From Enteropsectra breve (taxonomy: Eukaryota; Microsporidia), in contig JALPMN010000626.1 of assembly GCA_024243835.1 (NCBI GenBank), positions 6,923 to 44,749 on the forward strand: 37,827 nucleotides of DNA, given 5' to 3'. The number at the start of each line of letters is the position of its first letter. Positions within the stretch are counted from its first letter, which is position 1. Under the pieces are notes generated by a model. It searched no databases. It was given only the letters and a program-made list of their open reading frames with translations, and was not told where the DNA came from. The position numbers and the translations under genes were made by a program. This document shows positions 21,226 to 30,113 of the stretch, piece by piece.

Positions 21226-21368
21226 AAAGAATTCCAGTAGCAAGATATTTGATATACTAATGAGACACACCACATTACACACAAATGCGTTTTATTCTCT
21301 TCCAATACTTGCTTTATATCAGCAAAAAAATTTTTTTTAAGTGTTTAACTTATTTTTCGGGGCTAATG
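21216..21368 (-). repeat. Right terminal inverted repeat
   Basis: Complement of the left repeat; the outer end is GGGGCTAATG followed by the TA at 21369-21370. The inner limit is approximate. Confidence 0.7.
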
Positions 21369-21370
21369 TA

Positions 21371-21431
21371 GAAACATGTCTTCACTTATTCCTCCAACAA
21401 CTTTGATTAAGTATAGAAGAAGTCTAATCAT
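21371..21431 (-). pseudogene. 5' fragment of a copy of the gene at 16312
   Basis: CCCT-ATG at 21429-21431 followed by about 20 codons closely matching the start of the 16312-17646 gene (residues VVGGISEDMF recur). The coding sequence then stops exactly at the TA flanking the mobile element. The upstream region to about 21560 also matches. The remainder of the gene is absent on the other side of the element. Confidence 0.85.
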
Positions 21432-21666
21432 AGGGCATAGAATAAAAAAATTTGATAAAAAAATTCGTTTGTACCAAAATTTTTTAGATTCAGCGCTATT
21501 CAGGAAAATAGTTAGAAGTGATAAGACATAAAAAGAGCAAAAAATAAATCCGCTTATTTCTTTTGATGTTGAGTGTTATGTTTTCTAAAATAGTTAAAAT
21601 GTACTTATTTGAGCCTGAATACTTTAATAATCAATTTTGTAAATTAAATTCCTGTATAGTATTCTG

Positions 21667-23181
21667 CTATTGATATGACTCTCTTAGACTAAGAAGTTCT
21701 CGCTGCTCAGCATGTGCCAACTCAGAACCATTATTTATTCCTTTTTCTATGTAATGCTTCATTCGTTTCTTGATGAAACTGAATTCATTGTTTTGCTGCA
21801 TAAAATAGCGAGAGGGCATGCATCTAGCATATATTTTCCCGTTGTTCGTTGTATAGTACTTGGCAAAGATTTCTTCTATTTGTTCCCACATTTCTGAGCG
21901 ACTTTTAATATACTTTTTTAATAAGAGCGCAATAGAAAGTGCATCTTTGTCGCTCAGCTCTGACCTATATGAGTGTACACACTCTAAGATTTTCTCGATA
22001 TGATCAAGTGTCAGCCCTACGTCGCATGAACACGCTTCTTTTATCAGTTCGATTGCATTTGGTCTTTGCGGATCCGTGAAATAAGCAAAATTTTCAAGCC
22101 TTGCTAGCTGTGCGACGATTATTTGTCTAGCATTGCCAAGATCTTTCTTTACCTTATAGCAATGTATGAGAGTTTGAGTTAGAAGCCCACCGTTATTTGA
22201 CATCAAATATTCATCTTTCATTTTCTCGATCGTATGTGTATTGCTGTTTAGAATAAATGAAGTTATTTTATCAATCATGATGCTTGGTGTTTCGGTGCTT
22301 TGCTGAAGGTTAAAAATATTTAATGTAAGAAAGTACAGGTTATCCATTAATTTCAAAGGATTCTCCCCTCTCATTATATAGCTTATAAAGTGGTCTGCAA
22401 GAGCCGATTGCATGAATTTTACAGTATTCTCAATAATATAACGCTGAAAGACAAACAAGAAATCGCTCTCATTTTTGCATTTATCAAGAGCTATCCACAT
22501 TACGTTAATTTGTTTTATAAGTGCATAGATTTTGTTTACTTCCTTTTGTTCTGCAGTGGTAAGGTCAGCCCAGAGCTTTTTAAAATTATCATAGTGTTTT
22601 CTTAGTGTCTCATCATTATACGCCAGAAATAAGAAGGCTTTACCAATTTTATATTTCACCATGTATTCATAAATACTTTCCCACATCTTTTCTTGGTTAA
22701 GCAATGGAATCGTGTGGCTGGCAATCAAAATATGCATAAGCTCGAAATGGTTTACAGGCGTTCTTTCTGGTGCATAGAGGTCGTAAAGCTTTTCAAATTC
22801 ACTGAAAGGCAGATCTTTATTGACAATAGCATAAAATAAGTTGGCAAATATTATGCTAATATCATTACGCTCTAGTACTAAAGAACATTTTACATTTTGG
22901 CATTCTAGTACTTTATCTTTTGATGTTTCGAGAAAAGCTTTTATATTGCTTTGCATGCGACATTTAGGGCAAGCGTATTCTGTATTATCAATAGGATTAA
23001 TAGAAGGAGAAGATAATGTTTTGTTTATCGAAGCCGTTTCTTCTTCGTTAGTTCTCGCTAATGTCTCATGGGCCTGGCCTGTGCCAACTCTGTTGTTTGG
23101 TACACTGTTTTCGCTCCATGTTGTTCCATTCCATGCTGAAAGATGCGATATTGATATCGTTAATACGGATATAAATCTCAT
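21667..23181 (-). CDS. Secreted family protein with reduced zinc module, 504 aa
   Basis: ATG at 23179-23181 in the context CCC-TTG-ATG. Signal peptide at residues 1-16 (MRFISVLTISISHLSA). As in its sister at 17844, C71, C74, C94 and C99 are kept, N79 and A82 replace the His and Cys ligands, and no first Cys pair is present. The central region has diverged more than the ends: a block of roughly 100 residues around LTLDHIEKILECVHSYRSEL up to YARCMPSR is almost the same in both copies, whereas residues 100-330 differ often. That pattern could reflect gene conversion or uneven selection. Fully open, probably functional. Confidence 0.87.
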   Translation of the reverse strand: MRFISVLTISISHLSAWNGTTWSENSVPNNRVGTGQAHETLARTNEEETASINKTLSSPSINPIDNTEYACPKCRMQSNIKAFLETSKDKVLECQNVKCSLVLERNDISIIFANLFYAIVNKDLPFSEFEKLYDLYAPERTPVNHFELMHILIASHTIPLLNQEKMWESIYEYMVKYKIGKAFLFLAYNDETLRKHYDNFKKLWADLTTAEQKEVNKIYALIKQINVMWIALDKCKNESDFLFVFQRYIIENTVKFMQSALADHFISYIMRGENPLKLMDNLYFLTLNIFNLQQSTETPSIMIDKITSFILNSNTHTIEKMKDEYLMSNNGGLLTQTLIHCYKVKKDLGNARQIIVAQLARLENFAYFTDPQRPNAIELIKEACSCDVGLTLDHIEKILECVHSYRSELSDKDALSIALLLKKYIKSRSEMWEQIEEIFAKYYTTNNGKIYARCMPSRYFMQQNNEFSFIKKRMKHYIEKGINNGSELAHAEQRELLSLRESYQ

Positions 23182-23666
23182 CAAGGGTAAAATTTGTCGT
23201 TAGTTTTATAATTAAAAAGGGGTAAAAAAGTGTTGTCCGATGCAATTTTACAAGAAAAGCAGTGTTTTATACCAATTAAAATGATGCTACTCCTATTTAG
23301 AAAAATAACGATGCAACTCCTTTTATAGCTTTAAATACACAAATCAGAAAAATGTTTACAAAACAGCACTGATCTGAGAATTGGAAAATTTTATTTGTGA
23401 TCTTGAACATCATAATTGTAAATCTTTTGGATAAAATGCACATTTTAAGAAGAACTCACTTTATAAATATTTTTAAATCAAGATTGTGTCTACGAAGATC
23501 AGGCATTAAAATTGCCTATGATTTTTAGAACACTTCAATTAAAATACGAGGCATTCAGCATAAATATGTCATTTAGTGGCTTTTAATAAACAAATAACGT
23601 ATATCATGATTAGACAGAGAAAAATGATTTCGTGTAATAAAATAAAATAAACTTGAATTTATATAA

Positions 23667-25310
23667 TCAGTTATTGGCCTGCTTCTGTTCGTTTTCGTAT
23701 GCATTTCTCATCTTTATTAGTTCTTTGTGCTCATCTAAAGCAACCAGATCACTGTCGACTACGTTTTCTCGCTTCAATAATCTTGATCTTTTCTTAAGAA
23801 AGTCAAGCATTTTCATGGTTTTATTAGTATAAAAGCGCGAAGGCATACATCTCACATAGATTCTTGCCATGTCTTTTGTGTAGCCCTTAACAAATATATC
23901 CTGAATCTTTTTTTGTTCCTTGTTTTCGAAGCTCCCAATAAACTTTTCAAGACATGAGCAAATTAAGCAAAGCTGCCTGTCATCCAATGTAGAAACGATT
24001 GATTGTACCCAGGATATTAGTATATCAATTTCCCAAATAGAAAACTTGATATTAAGTTGCAAGGCCATGCAAAATGCAGAAATATCATTATCAATTGACA
24101 CACCATGGGAGGTTTTGTTTTCATCTAAAGGCTTCAAGCGTTGGAACGTAATTTCTTTTGCTTTGTATTGCATCCCAATACTATTAAAATACTCAATGAA
24201 AGCAGGAATAAGTATTCCCTTGCTTTTATTTTTCATATAAATTTCAATCTTTTCTATAATTGCACATATATGACTTCTCTCTAACTCCGCCAGCAAGCTG
24301 CTTTGCAAGTCACGAATCATAGGGCATTTTGAATTAATAGTCGAGAAAAAATGTTTCAAATGAGATTCAGTCTGTTCATCGTTACACTCTTTTATAGAAC
24401 CCTTTAATATGCTAGTTGCTGGTTGTTTATCACTAACATTACCAGTGTTATTTTCCCCCGGGAATGCTAATTCTTCCATAAACTTGAATGCGTTTGGTTT
24501 CTTCATAATAAAGTACATAAATATGTTAGTAAAATGCTGTTTTGCATCAGCTAATTTCTCGCTATAAACGTATTCCTCATAAATAGATATAACATCTAAA
24601 TGAGTACTGCATTCACAAAGCTCCATCCACATATTTTGGCTTTTATAAAGCAAAAATGGTATAACGTCGAAGTCTAAGGGGAAGGATTTCTTATTTTTCT
24701 CTTCAACTTTTAGTATATTTGCTTTATTTACATTCTGAAAGGTATTTACTAGTCTTAAGTGGGTCATGCTCTCTTTGGGAGCTTTGTTATATGGCTTGAG
24801 AAGTTTTCTCAGCTCATAAGTGCCAAATTCTGGAATAGTTGCGCTTTCTATCAATATATCTAAGTAGAAATCGACTGATTTTTGCTCTCTAAAAGGCAAA
24901 TAAGCATTAAAGTAAGTCTCAATGGTATCCACAGATTCATTCTTGCTGATGCACACGTAAAGTATATGGGCAAAGAACTTACTTATCTCATTGTCTTTGA
25001 ACAAAAGCGAGCAGGCTGGATTTGGGCATTTTAATTGTGCTGGGGATACATCCAGTAAGCACTTGGTATGTGCCATGTGTTTGCATTGAGGGCAGCTAAA
25101 ATATTTAAAGTTGTATTTTTGATATTCATTTTCTGCTTTACGTGTGCACTCTAAAGTTTCATTTGTCTTCTCGATTATCTCTAGACATACACAGCAAGCA
25201 AGCCCGTTTTCAATTCTCTTCTCTAACACTGTCGTCTCTATGAGCATCGTTTCAATGCTAGCTGAAAGCTGCGATAGTAAAATCATCATCACTGATATAA
25301 GCCGCATCAT
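23667..25310 (-). CDS. Secreted C4HC3 zinc-finger/helical family protein, 547 aa
   Basis: ATG at 25308-25310 directly after GGCCC. Signal peptide at residues 1-18 (MMRLISVMMILLSQLSAS), then ETMLIE. Complete ligand set: C39, C42, C73, C76, H81, C84, C95 and C100. KDNEISKFFAHILYVC follows. A Ser/Glu/Asn-rich insertion sits around residues 310-345. Central GILIPAFIEYFNSIGM, then YVRCMP and the C-terminal helix (HKELIKMRNAYENE). The closest relatives are 25899 and the truncated 31124, which share SIWEIDILI-type and NEY-type motifs. Intact; function unknown. Confidence 0.88.
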   Translation of the reverse strand: MMRLISVMMILLSQLSASIETMLIETTVLEKRIENGLACCVCLEIIEKTNETLECTRKAENEYQKYNFKYFSCPQCKHMAHTKCLLDVSPAQLKCPNPACSLLFKDNEISKFFAHILYVCISKNESVDTIETYFNAYLPFREQKSVDFYLDILIESATIPEFGTYELRKLLKPYNKAPKESMTHLRLVNTFQNVNKANILKVEEKNKKSFPLDFDVIPFLLYKSQNMWMELCECSTHLDVISIYEEYVYSEKLADAKQHFTNIFMYFIMKKPNAFKFMEELAFPGENNTGNVSDKQPATSILKGSIKECNDEQTESHLKHFFSTINSKCPMIRDLQSSLLAELERSHICAIIEKIEIYMKNKSKGILIPAFIEYFNSIGMQYKAKEITFQRLKPLDENKTSHGVSIDNDISAFCMALQLNIKFSIWEIDILISWVQSIVSTLDDRQLCLICSCLEKFIGSFENKEQKKIQDIFVKGYTKDMARIYVRCMPSRFYTNKTMKMLDFLKKRSRLLKRENVVDSDLVALDEHKELIKMRNAYENEQKQANN

Positions 25311-25512
25311 GGGCCAAAAAACCGTTGTTATTTATAGCAAAAATAGTGAAAATTTTTCATGTTTCCTCCGCAGCCAAACAGAGAACAAAAATATCTTTGT
25401 AAAGCTGTGATAAATAATCATTATAGACAGATAAAACTGTAATTGGTATTTACACGATCTAAAATATACTCTTTGGTTCAGAATCTCAATCACATTAGAC
25501 AATAACCCTGTC

Positions 25513-25842
25513 TTAAAAAATTAAAATAAAAGTTTGTAAAAGGTAAAATTTTCGTTTAACCAAGCCATTTTGAGCGTCTAGGCAAATGTCTGACAATGAA
25601 ATGTCATCGGCACTTTGGCTTCTTGCGAATTCCTTTGGATTGAAATTTAAAGGATATTTAAAATACATCGTTCTTCGCCCATCTTCAAGTAAATGGCAGT
25701 AGAAAAACTCACTATAAGTAAGAGATATTTGTTTGCTGTCCATTGGTTTAGTAGTGAAGCCGCATGAAAGTATTCCATCTGAAAAGATCATAAAAGTAAA
25801 AATAAAACTTTTTATTAAAACCATGTGAAAAAGACAATTCAT
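25513..25842 (-). CDS. Candidate small secreted protein, 109 aa
   Basis: The ATG at 25840-25842 (or the internal ATG at 25822-25824, giving 103 aa) opens a frame with a hydrophobic N-terminal segment (MVLIKSFIFTFMIFSDGILS) that looks like a signal peptide, then a non-repetitive polar region containing CHLLEDGRRTMYFKYPLNF. It has no family motifs and no zinc module. There is no CCC before either ATG, which lowers confidence. It lies in the 588-bp gap between two family genes, on the same strand. The balanced composition after the leader makes it more protein-like than the other short frames. Not recognised. Confidence 0.4.
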   Translation of the reverse strand: MNCLFHMVLIKSFIFTFMIFSDGILSCGFTTKPMDSKQISLTYSEFFYCHLLEDGRRTMYFKYPLNFNPKEFARSQSADDISLSDICLDAQNGLVKRKFYLLQTFILIF

Positions 25843-25898
25843 TCTCAAATTAATAACCAAATTTAATTTAAAAATATTTTATACTGTACCTACCAACA

Positions 25899-27596
25899 TC
25901 AGATATTGGTCTGACTTTGTTCGCTTTCGTATGCATTTCTTAATTCTAGTAGTTTATGATGCTCTTTCATAGCAACTGATTCACTGTATTCAGTCTTCTT
26001 CTCCTTTAAGTACTTATTTCGTTTCAGCGCAAAGTCTGCCATTCTAATTCCCTTATTATCATAGTAGCGCTGGGGCATACACCTCGAATAGATTTTTCCC
26101 ATATCCGCTGTATAGTTTTTAACGAACATATCCTGTATGCTGTCTTGATGCTCGTGGCTAAAGCCTGCAATAACATGCTCAAAAAAGAATGTAATGCAAT
26201 GAATCTCTTCGTCTGTCAGTGTTGATGCAATTGAGTGAATCCAGAATATTATTGTGTCAATTTCCCAGATACTAATTTTGACGCCAAGTTGGGGTGCTGC
26301 ACAAAGCACATAAATAGCGTTTTTTATTGACATGCTGGGCAAGCCGTTTTTGCCAGAAAATGATTTTACCTGAAGCCTTGCTATTTCTCTTGCTTTATCG
26401 AGCATTCCATTGTTTTCAAAATAGTTAATGAAAGTGGGAACAAATACTCCTTTATTTTCATTTTGTAAATAGTTGCTAATTTTACTTTCTATCGTATAGG
26501 AATTATTTTTCTCGAACTCAACCAGCATGTTGCTCAACAAGTCACGTAACACTATGTTCTCAATATCATCAGTCAAGGACACAGTTGCCAGGTGATTTTC
26601 AGGCAGTTCGCCACTTGCTTCCGGGTCATTTTTAGGGCACCACAAAAGATCAGATGCTAGCGGTACATTTATCCGCAGATCAGCAGTGTTATTCACAGCG
26701 ATGTAAATATCTTCCATGTATTTAAATGGGTTGGTGCTCCTCATAACGAAGTACATAAAAAGGCTAGCAAGATGCTGCTTTGTGTAAGGTGACGATGCTT
26801 TATACACATATTCCTCATATGCAGAGAAGACACCAGAAGGAGAACTGTCTTTGCAAAGCAGATCCCACAGGTTTTGAGATTCATGGAGCAAAAATGGCAG
26901 CTCACTCAGCTGAGCGCAGTGCGCACTCAGTTTGCTTTGCTCTAAATGTATGGGAAATGCCCGGTCTAAATTCCCAGTTGCCATTTTTAGCTTTCTAAGA
27001 GGCACACATTCGTAAAAACAATGTCTCTGATAGTTTTTCATTACCTCCCGTAGCCTTGCAGAGCCAAATTCTGGAACAGTAGAACTTCTAATCAAAATAT
27101 TTAAATAGTTGTTCTGTAGCTGAAGCTTGGGACAGGGGAAGAATTCCTTGCAGTATAATTCAAATGCACCCAAAGTCATATATTTGCAGAGATGCGTATA
27201 GAGCAGCTGGGCAAATAGCCTGTTTATATCATTCACTTTAAACAGCAGCGAGCATTCGGTATTTGGGCATCGCAGCGCTATTTTTGAGATTCCGCGTGGG
27301 TTCTTTGGGGATTTTGTAGAATTTCTTTGGAATGGTTTCAGGAAACAGCTGATATGGGCTATATTATCGCATTTGGGGCAACAAAAATAATTATGGCTGT
27401 AATTTTGATATTCATTTTCTAAAGATCGAGAATAGTTTAAAGTATCCATGTCATGCTCGATGATTTCAAGACAGGCACAGCAAGCAAGGCCATTTCCAAT
27501 TCTCATCTCTAATTCTGAGGTTTCTACAAGCATCGTTTCAGTACAAGCTGAAAGGCGCGATATTAAAATCATCATCCCTGATACAAGCCGAACCAT
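25899..27596 (-). CDS. Secreted C4HC3 zinc-finger/helical family protein, 565 aa
   Basis: ATG at 27594-27596 directly after ACCC. Signal peptide at residues 1-18 (MVRLVSGMMILISRLSAC). Ligand candidates C39, C42, C73, C76, H81, C84, C110 and C115; the loop before the last pair carries a basic insertion (about residues 89-105, KSPKNPRG) of the sort also seen at 31124. KVNDINRLFAQLLYTH follows the module, then NPFKYMEDIY, GVFVPTFINYFENNGM, YSRCMP and a C-terminal helix (HHKLLELRNAYESE). Only 170 bp separate the start from the end of ELP1. Confidence 0.88.
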   Translation of the reverse strand: MVRLVSGMMILISRLSACTETMLVETSELEMRIGNGLACCACLEIIEHDMDTLNYSRSLENEYQNYSHNYFCCPKCDNIAHISCFLKPFQRNSTKSPKNPRGISKIALRCPNTECSLLFKVNDINRLFAQLLYTHLCKYMTLGAFELYCKEFFPCPKLQLQNNYLNILIRSSTVPEFGSARLREVMKNYQRHCFYECVPLRKLKMATGNLDRAFPIHLEQSKLSAHCAQLSELPFLLHESQNLWDLLCKDSSPSGVFSAYEEYVYKASSPYTKQHLASLFMYFVMRSTNPFKYMEDIYIAVNNTADLRINVPLASDLLWCPKNDPEASGELPENHLATVSLTDDIENIVLRDLLSNMLVEFEKNNSYTIESKISNYLQNENKGVFVPTFINYFENNGMLDKAREIARLQVKSFSGKNGLPSMSIKNAIYVLCAAPQLGVKISIWEIDTIIFWIHSIASTLTDEEIHCITFFFEHVIAGFSHEHQDSIQDMFVKNYTADMGKIYSRCMPQRYYDNKGIRMADFALKRNKYLKEKKTEYSESVAMKEHHKLLELRNAYESEQSQTNI

Positions 27597-27766
27597 GGGT
27601 CAAATGTATCGTTATTATTTATGACAAGAAAGGTGCAAATTTTTTCTTTCTCACAGCAATCAAACTGAGAAATAAAATGATCTTTGTAAAAAAACAGTTA
27701 ATGTAATTGATAGTGCACGAATAATCAGCCAAGGAATAAATATTAAAATAAGCGCCTGTATCAAGC

Positions 27767-29731
27767 TTAGATACTGAACTCTTCTACCGCAATACTTTCC
27801 AAACTGCCGCTATTTCTCTGTATCACAATATTTTTGTTATTCACCATAAGGAGGATTGAAATGCCATCTGCATGCAGCTTGGATACTATTTTAGAATCTT
27901 TATAAATAAAGATAAAGTTCTTATTGTTGTAGATTGCATAGTTTTTATAGCAGATGAACGAAACAACATCATTAGCAATAACACTGCTTAAATTTACAGT
28001 TTTCACTTCACAGACATTTACATTATTTTTTGGTATTTCATATGAGCCAGCACTATTCTCAACATCTATCCGCACCAGCTTCTTGTTCGCCAGAATAAAT
28101 ATTTTAATCGTATTACTCTTTATTATGTATTTTACTGAAACATACCCCATAACCTTTTGAACTAGTCGATCAATATTGTTGAATATATTATAATACTTAC
28201 TTCTGTAAATAAACATGCCATTGATGTGTAACAGGGCTAAATCTCCCTGTATCATCGATGCATTTATAACTGAAGATCCAATTTCATGTGTTGTTGTTCT
28301 TAAGACATCCTTGTCTGTCGGCTTATCATCCAGGCTTATCCTGCGAATGACAGTATTAAATCGCAATACTATAGAGTCTCTATCTCCATCAATAATTTCC
28401 TCACATTTTGTGAGGTATTTTGTAAGTTCCCTCTTTTTAATGAGTATGAAATTACCGTTGTTAACTTCATATACATAAAGAGCTTTAGTCTTGTCTTCAA
28501 CTAGGCATGTTTGTTTTTCATTAAAACTATCCATTTTAGAATTTGTATCATCCTGGTTGTTGATAATACCGTAACCATAATCAATACGGTCATCCACGTA
28601 TATAAATAGCAAATTATCTTTATAAAATACAGATTTTATGTTATTTTCCAACTCTATTTCCTTGTAGAAAAATGGTGGGGCTATCTGCGACTGCTGAGGA
28701 TTGGTGCATCGCAGCTTGTTTCCATCGATTATATAAAATGGATTTATTCTTCTGTTAATAAGCAGCCTATTAACTATATTAATCCTTTCAAAATTCTCTT
28801 TATAGGTAAGTCTAATAACCATGTCTATAGTTTCATCACTAATAGATATAGTATAATAATTATATTCTTTTATGCAGATAGACTCATCATATACAGAATG
28901 AAACTCGCCTGGTATTTCAAATTTTTTGAACCAGTAAGAATTCTTCATGTAATAACCTCTTATACTTTCACCATCAGCCAGAACCAATAAGCTTTCATCG
29001 CCAATATACAGCTGTTCGATTATATTGCTGTAAAAACCGGGTGTTGGCAGAGGATCACCATGCTCAAGACCGTTTGGCTCAATAAAGACAATCTGGTCCC
29101 CTTTAATGCAGGCAAACTTGTTGTATTTCTTCATGAAAGTGGCATCATGGATGTCTTGTGGAAGTTTCTGTATAAATTCTAATTTACTGTTGAAAATATA
29201 GATGTAGTTGTGAATAACAGCGATACTGTCATTCAAGGTCATTATTTTGAATTTTAAATCTTTTTTAACGCTTTTTTGATAAAAGATACATAAATTGTCT
29301 TGGTTTACGACTTCGATAATATTATTAATACAAACAGAGCTTATTAGCTTGCAGAACGAATCAAAATGCATCAGCTCCTGTGTTGTAAGAATGTACACCG
29401 CAACATCCGTTAGAAGTACATCTCTTATGGGATCCTGTGCCTGGCCCAGATATTCGAAATCCTCTGTATAACGGTCAAAGTGATAGACGTCATTCTCATC
29501 TGATATCATGAGTATCACACGCTCACTGGATCTAAGTATTTCTGTGTCAAAATCTAGCTCCATATTAAGTTTAGAAGATGAGTTCAACTCGTCGCTTCCG
29601 GCGGAAATCATCTTTCTTACTGGCCTGTCAGCAACTAGAGTATTACCATATATAAGCACATCTTTATCCACTATTCCCGGCCCAGTGTACAATTGAAATC
29701 GATTTTCATTACTTACATAGAAATTTTCCAT
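27767..29731 (-). CDS. ELP1: Elongator complex subunit 1 (IKI3-like), short form, 654 aa
   Basis: Elp1 is the scaffold of the cytoplasmic Elongator complex, which with Elp2 and the catalytic Elp3 modifies wobble uridines of tRNAs. Recognition rests on family landmarks: FIEPNGLEHGD (residues 216-226) for the IKI3 motif FxERNGLRHGEF; then LLVLADGES and YMKNSYWFKKFEIP (261-274) for the stretch usually like QLWTxGNYHWYLKQEI; and QIAPPFFYKEIEL (about 346-358) for the PPPM motif. The rest is beta-rich, as expected for WD40-type propellers. Typical Elp1 proteins have about 1,300 residues; this one has roughly the propeller half, without the C-terminal helical/TPR and dimerisation region. ATG at 29729-29731, with CCC at 29736-29738. 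It faces the gene at 29841 across 109 bp. Confidence 0.72.
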   Translation of the reverse strand: MENFYVSNENRFQLYTGPGIVDKDVLIYGNTLVADRPVRKMISAGSDELNSSSKLNMELDFDTEILRSSERVILMISDENDVYHFDRYTEDFEYLGQAQDPIRDVLLTDVAVYILTTQELMHFDSFCKLISSVCINNIIEVVNQDNLCIFYQKSVKKDLKFKIMTLNDSIAVIHNYIYIFNSKLEFIQKLPQDIHDATFMKKYNKFACIKGDQIVFIEPNGLEHGDPLPTPGFYSNIIEQLYIGDESLLVLADGESIRGYYMKNSYWFKKFEIPGEFHSVYDESICIKEYNYYTISISDETIDMVIRLTYKENFERINIVNRLLINRRINPFYIIDGNKLRCTNPQQSQIAPPFFYKEIELENNIKSVFYKDNLLFIYVDDRIDYGYGIINNQDDTNSKMDSFNEKQTCLVEDKTKALYVYEVNNGNFILIKKRELTKYLTKCEEIIDGDRDSIVLRFNTVIRRISLDDKPTDKDVLRTTTHEIGSSVINASMIQGDLALLHINGMFIYRSKYYNIFNNIDRLVQKVMGYVSVKYIIKSNTIKIFILANKKLVRIDVENSAGSYEIPKNNVNVCEVKTVNLSSVIANDVVSFICYKNYAIYNNKNFIFIYKDSKIVSKLHADGISILLMVNNKNIVIQRNSGSLESIAVEEFSI

Positions 29732-29840
29732 AAATGGGTTAAAAATTTTTAAAGTATAAATGTAAAAACATACTTTAATTAAAAGAATAACTTATTTGTA
29801 CTTAAATCTGTATTTTATCTATTTACACTTTGTTACTAAG
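29732..29840. promoter_or_regulatory. Divergent intergenic region, probable shared promoter
   Basis: 109 bp between two divergent starts. CCC for ELP1 at 29736-29738 (minus strand) is followed upstream by an AAATTTTTAA-like run. No CCC is seen before the plus-strand ATG at 29841. Confidence 0.4.
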
Positions 29841-30113
29841 ATGGTCGATACAAGTGGAAGAGTCTATGCACTTATTCGCAAGCTCAAAGAACAATTTTCT
29901 ATAACTGCCAAACTAACTCTTGGAGCTTGTCTGCTCCAGGGCATGATTTCTGTTGTATCCATATTTATGGGCACAGAATCAAGCTATTCTTTTCTTCTTA
30001 GGCCGCAAATCTTATACTTGTGGTTTGACCGTATTTCGATTTACACGCAGCCCTGCCTCTATTTTAATGAAACTATGCATGATCGTGCAAAAACGAAGTA
30101 CCCACGCTCTTAA
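29841..30113 (+). CDS. Small hypothetical protein, 90 aa
   Basis: The ATG at 29841-29843 is chosen; a frame open back to a TTG at 29796 adds only Tyr/Leu/Phe-rich AT sequence. The product begins MVDTSGRVYALIRKLKEQF, basic and helical, then a moderately hydrophobic stretch (about residues 24-42, AKLTLGACLLQGMISVVSIF), an aromatic segment (RPQILYLWFDRISIYTQP) and a basic end. It could be a small membrane-associated protein with one or two segments. It is the only plus-strand gene apart from the transposase, and its composition is more balanced than the surroundings. I do not recognise it. Its pairing with ELP1 suggests a housekeeping rather than effector role. Confidence 0.6.
   Translation: MVDTSGRVYALIRKLKEQFSITAKLTLGACLLQGMISVVSIFMGTESSYSFLLRPQILYLWFDRISIYTQPCLYFNETMHDRAKTKYPRS

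Larger units (their letters stand above)
19868..21368 (+). mobile_element. Degenerate Tc1/mariner-type element, 1501 bp
   Basis: Flanked by TA at 19866-19867 and 21369-21370, the target duplication typical of this superfamily. It begins CACTAGCCCCAAAAA and its complement at the other end begins CATTAGCCCCGAAAAA. The terminal inverted repeats are long, about 150 bp and imperfect: inner blocks such as AAAACGC and CATTAGT..ATCAAATATCT are matched at both ends. One broken transposase gene lies between. The only non-minus-strand coding block in this half of the window. Confidence 0.88.
21371..23650. repeat. Tandem segmental duplication, unit 2
   Basis: Second copy of 17586-19867. The right end is approximate, since similarity fades in AT-rich sequence before the gene at 23667. 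Unit 2 starts at the same TA-GAAACATG position (17584-17585 in unit 1) that borders the transposon. Confidence 0.8.
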
